DNA of 5,389 bases from Ruminococcaceae bacterium UBA5397 (lineage in GTDB: Bacteria; Bacillota; Clostridia; Oscillospirales; Acutalibacteraceae): the NCBI GenBank assembly GCA_002411615.1, contig DHOF01000101.1, forward strand, positions 1,138 through 6,526, given 5' to 3'. A program made the position numbers and the translations under genes. Below, one piece after another: positions 5,374 through 5,389 of the stretch (position 1 is its first letter; every line of letters begins with the position of its first letter). The notes beneath the pieces were generated by a model. That model made no database searches. It saw only the letters and a program-made list of their open reading frames with translations, and was not told the DNA's origin.

Positions 5374-5389
5374 AAATAATATTGGGATT

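Overview
The window looks like a piece of ordinary chromosome from a low-to-moderate GC Gram-positive bacterium of the Clostridia, plausibly the Oscillospiraceae/Ruminococcaceae side. That placement rests on strong purine-rich Shine-Dalgarno sites (GGGGGAG, AAAGGAG, AAGGGAG, AGGAGA), textbook TTGACA/TATAAT promoters, Rho-independent terminators, and a small HPr-like protein next to mtaB. It is an inference from sequence style and gene content, not a database match.

There are five complete genes in strictly alternating orientation, so each appears to be its own transcription unit. From left to right: (1) a 40-nt perfect palindrome with a T tract, probably the terminator of a gene left of the window; (2) a consensus promoter and a nitroreductase-family flavoprotein gene (+); (3) a hairpin terminator shared by the converging genes; (4) mtaB (-), the tRNA ms2t6A37 methylthiotransferase; (5) a 137-bp divergent intergenic region with overlapping promoters; (6) a gene for an 83-residue HPr-like protein (+) that keeps the Ser-46 region but lacks the phosphorylatable His-15; (7) a terminator whose U tract contains the stop codon of the converging gene; (8) an ABC-F ATPase gene (-); (9) a 124-bp divergent intergenic region with two good promoters and a 26-bp dyad; (10) a TIM-barrel sugar phosphate isomerase/epimerase-like gene (+); (11) a promoter that begins in the last codons of that gene and points to a gene outside the window.

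The genes do not form a visible pathway. MtaB and the ABC-F protein both serve translation (tRNA modification and, probably, ribosome function). The HPr-like protein suggests a link to carbon-catabolite signalling. The nitroreductase and the isomerase-like protein have no predictable substrate. I found no mobile element, CRISPR array, tRNA, rRNA, riboswitch or defence system. No stretch longer than 300 bases lacks a gene. The points most worth a second look are the His-less HPr paralogue, the concentric dyad between the ABC-F and isomerase promoters, and the overlapping divergent promoters of mtaB and the HPr-like gene.
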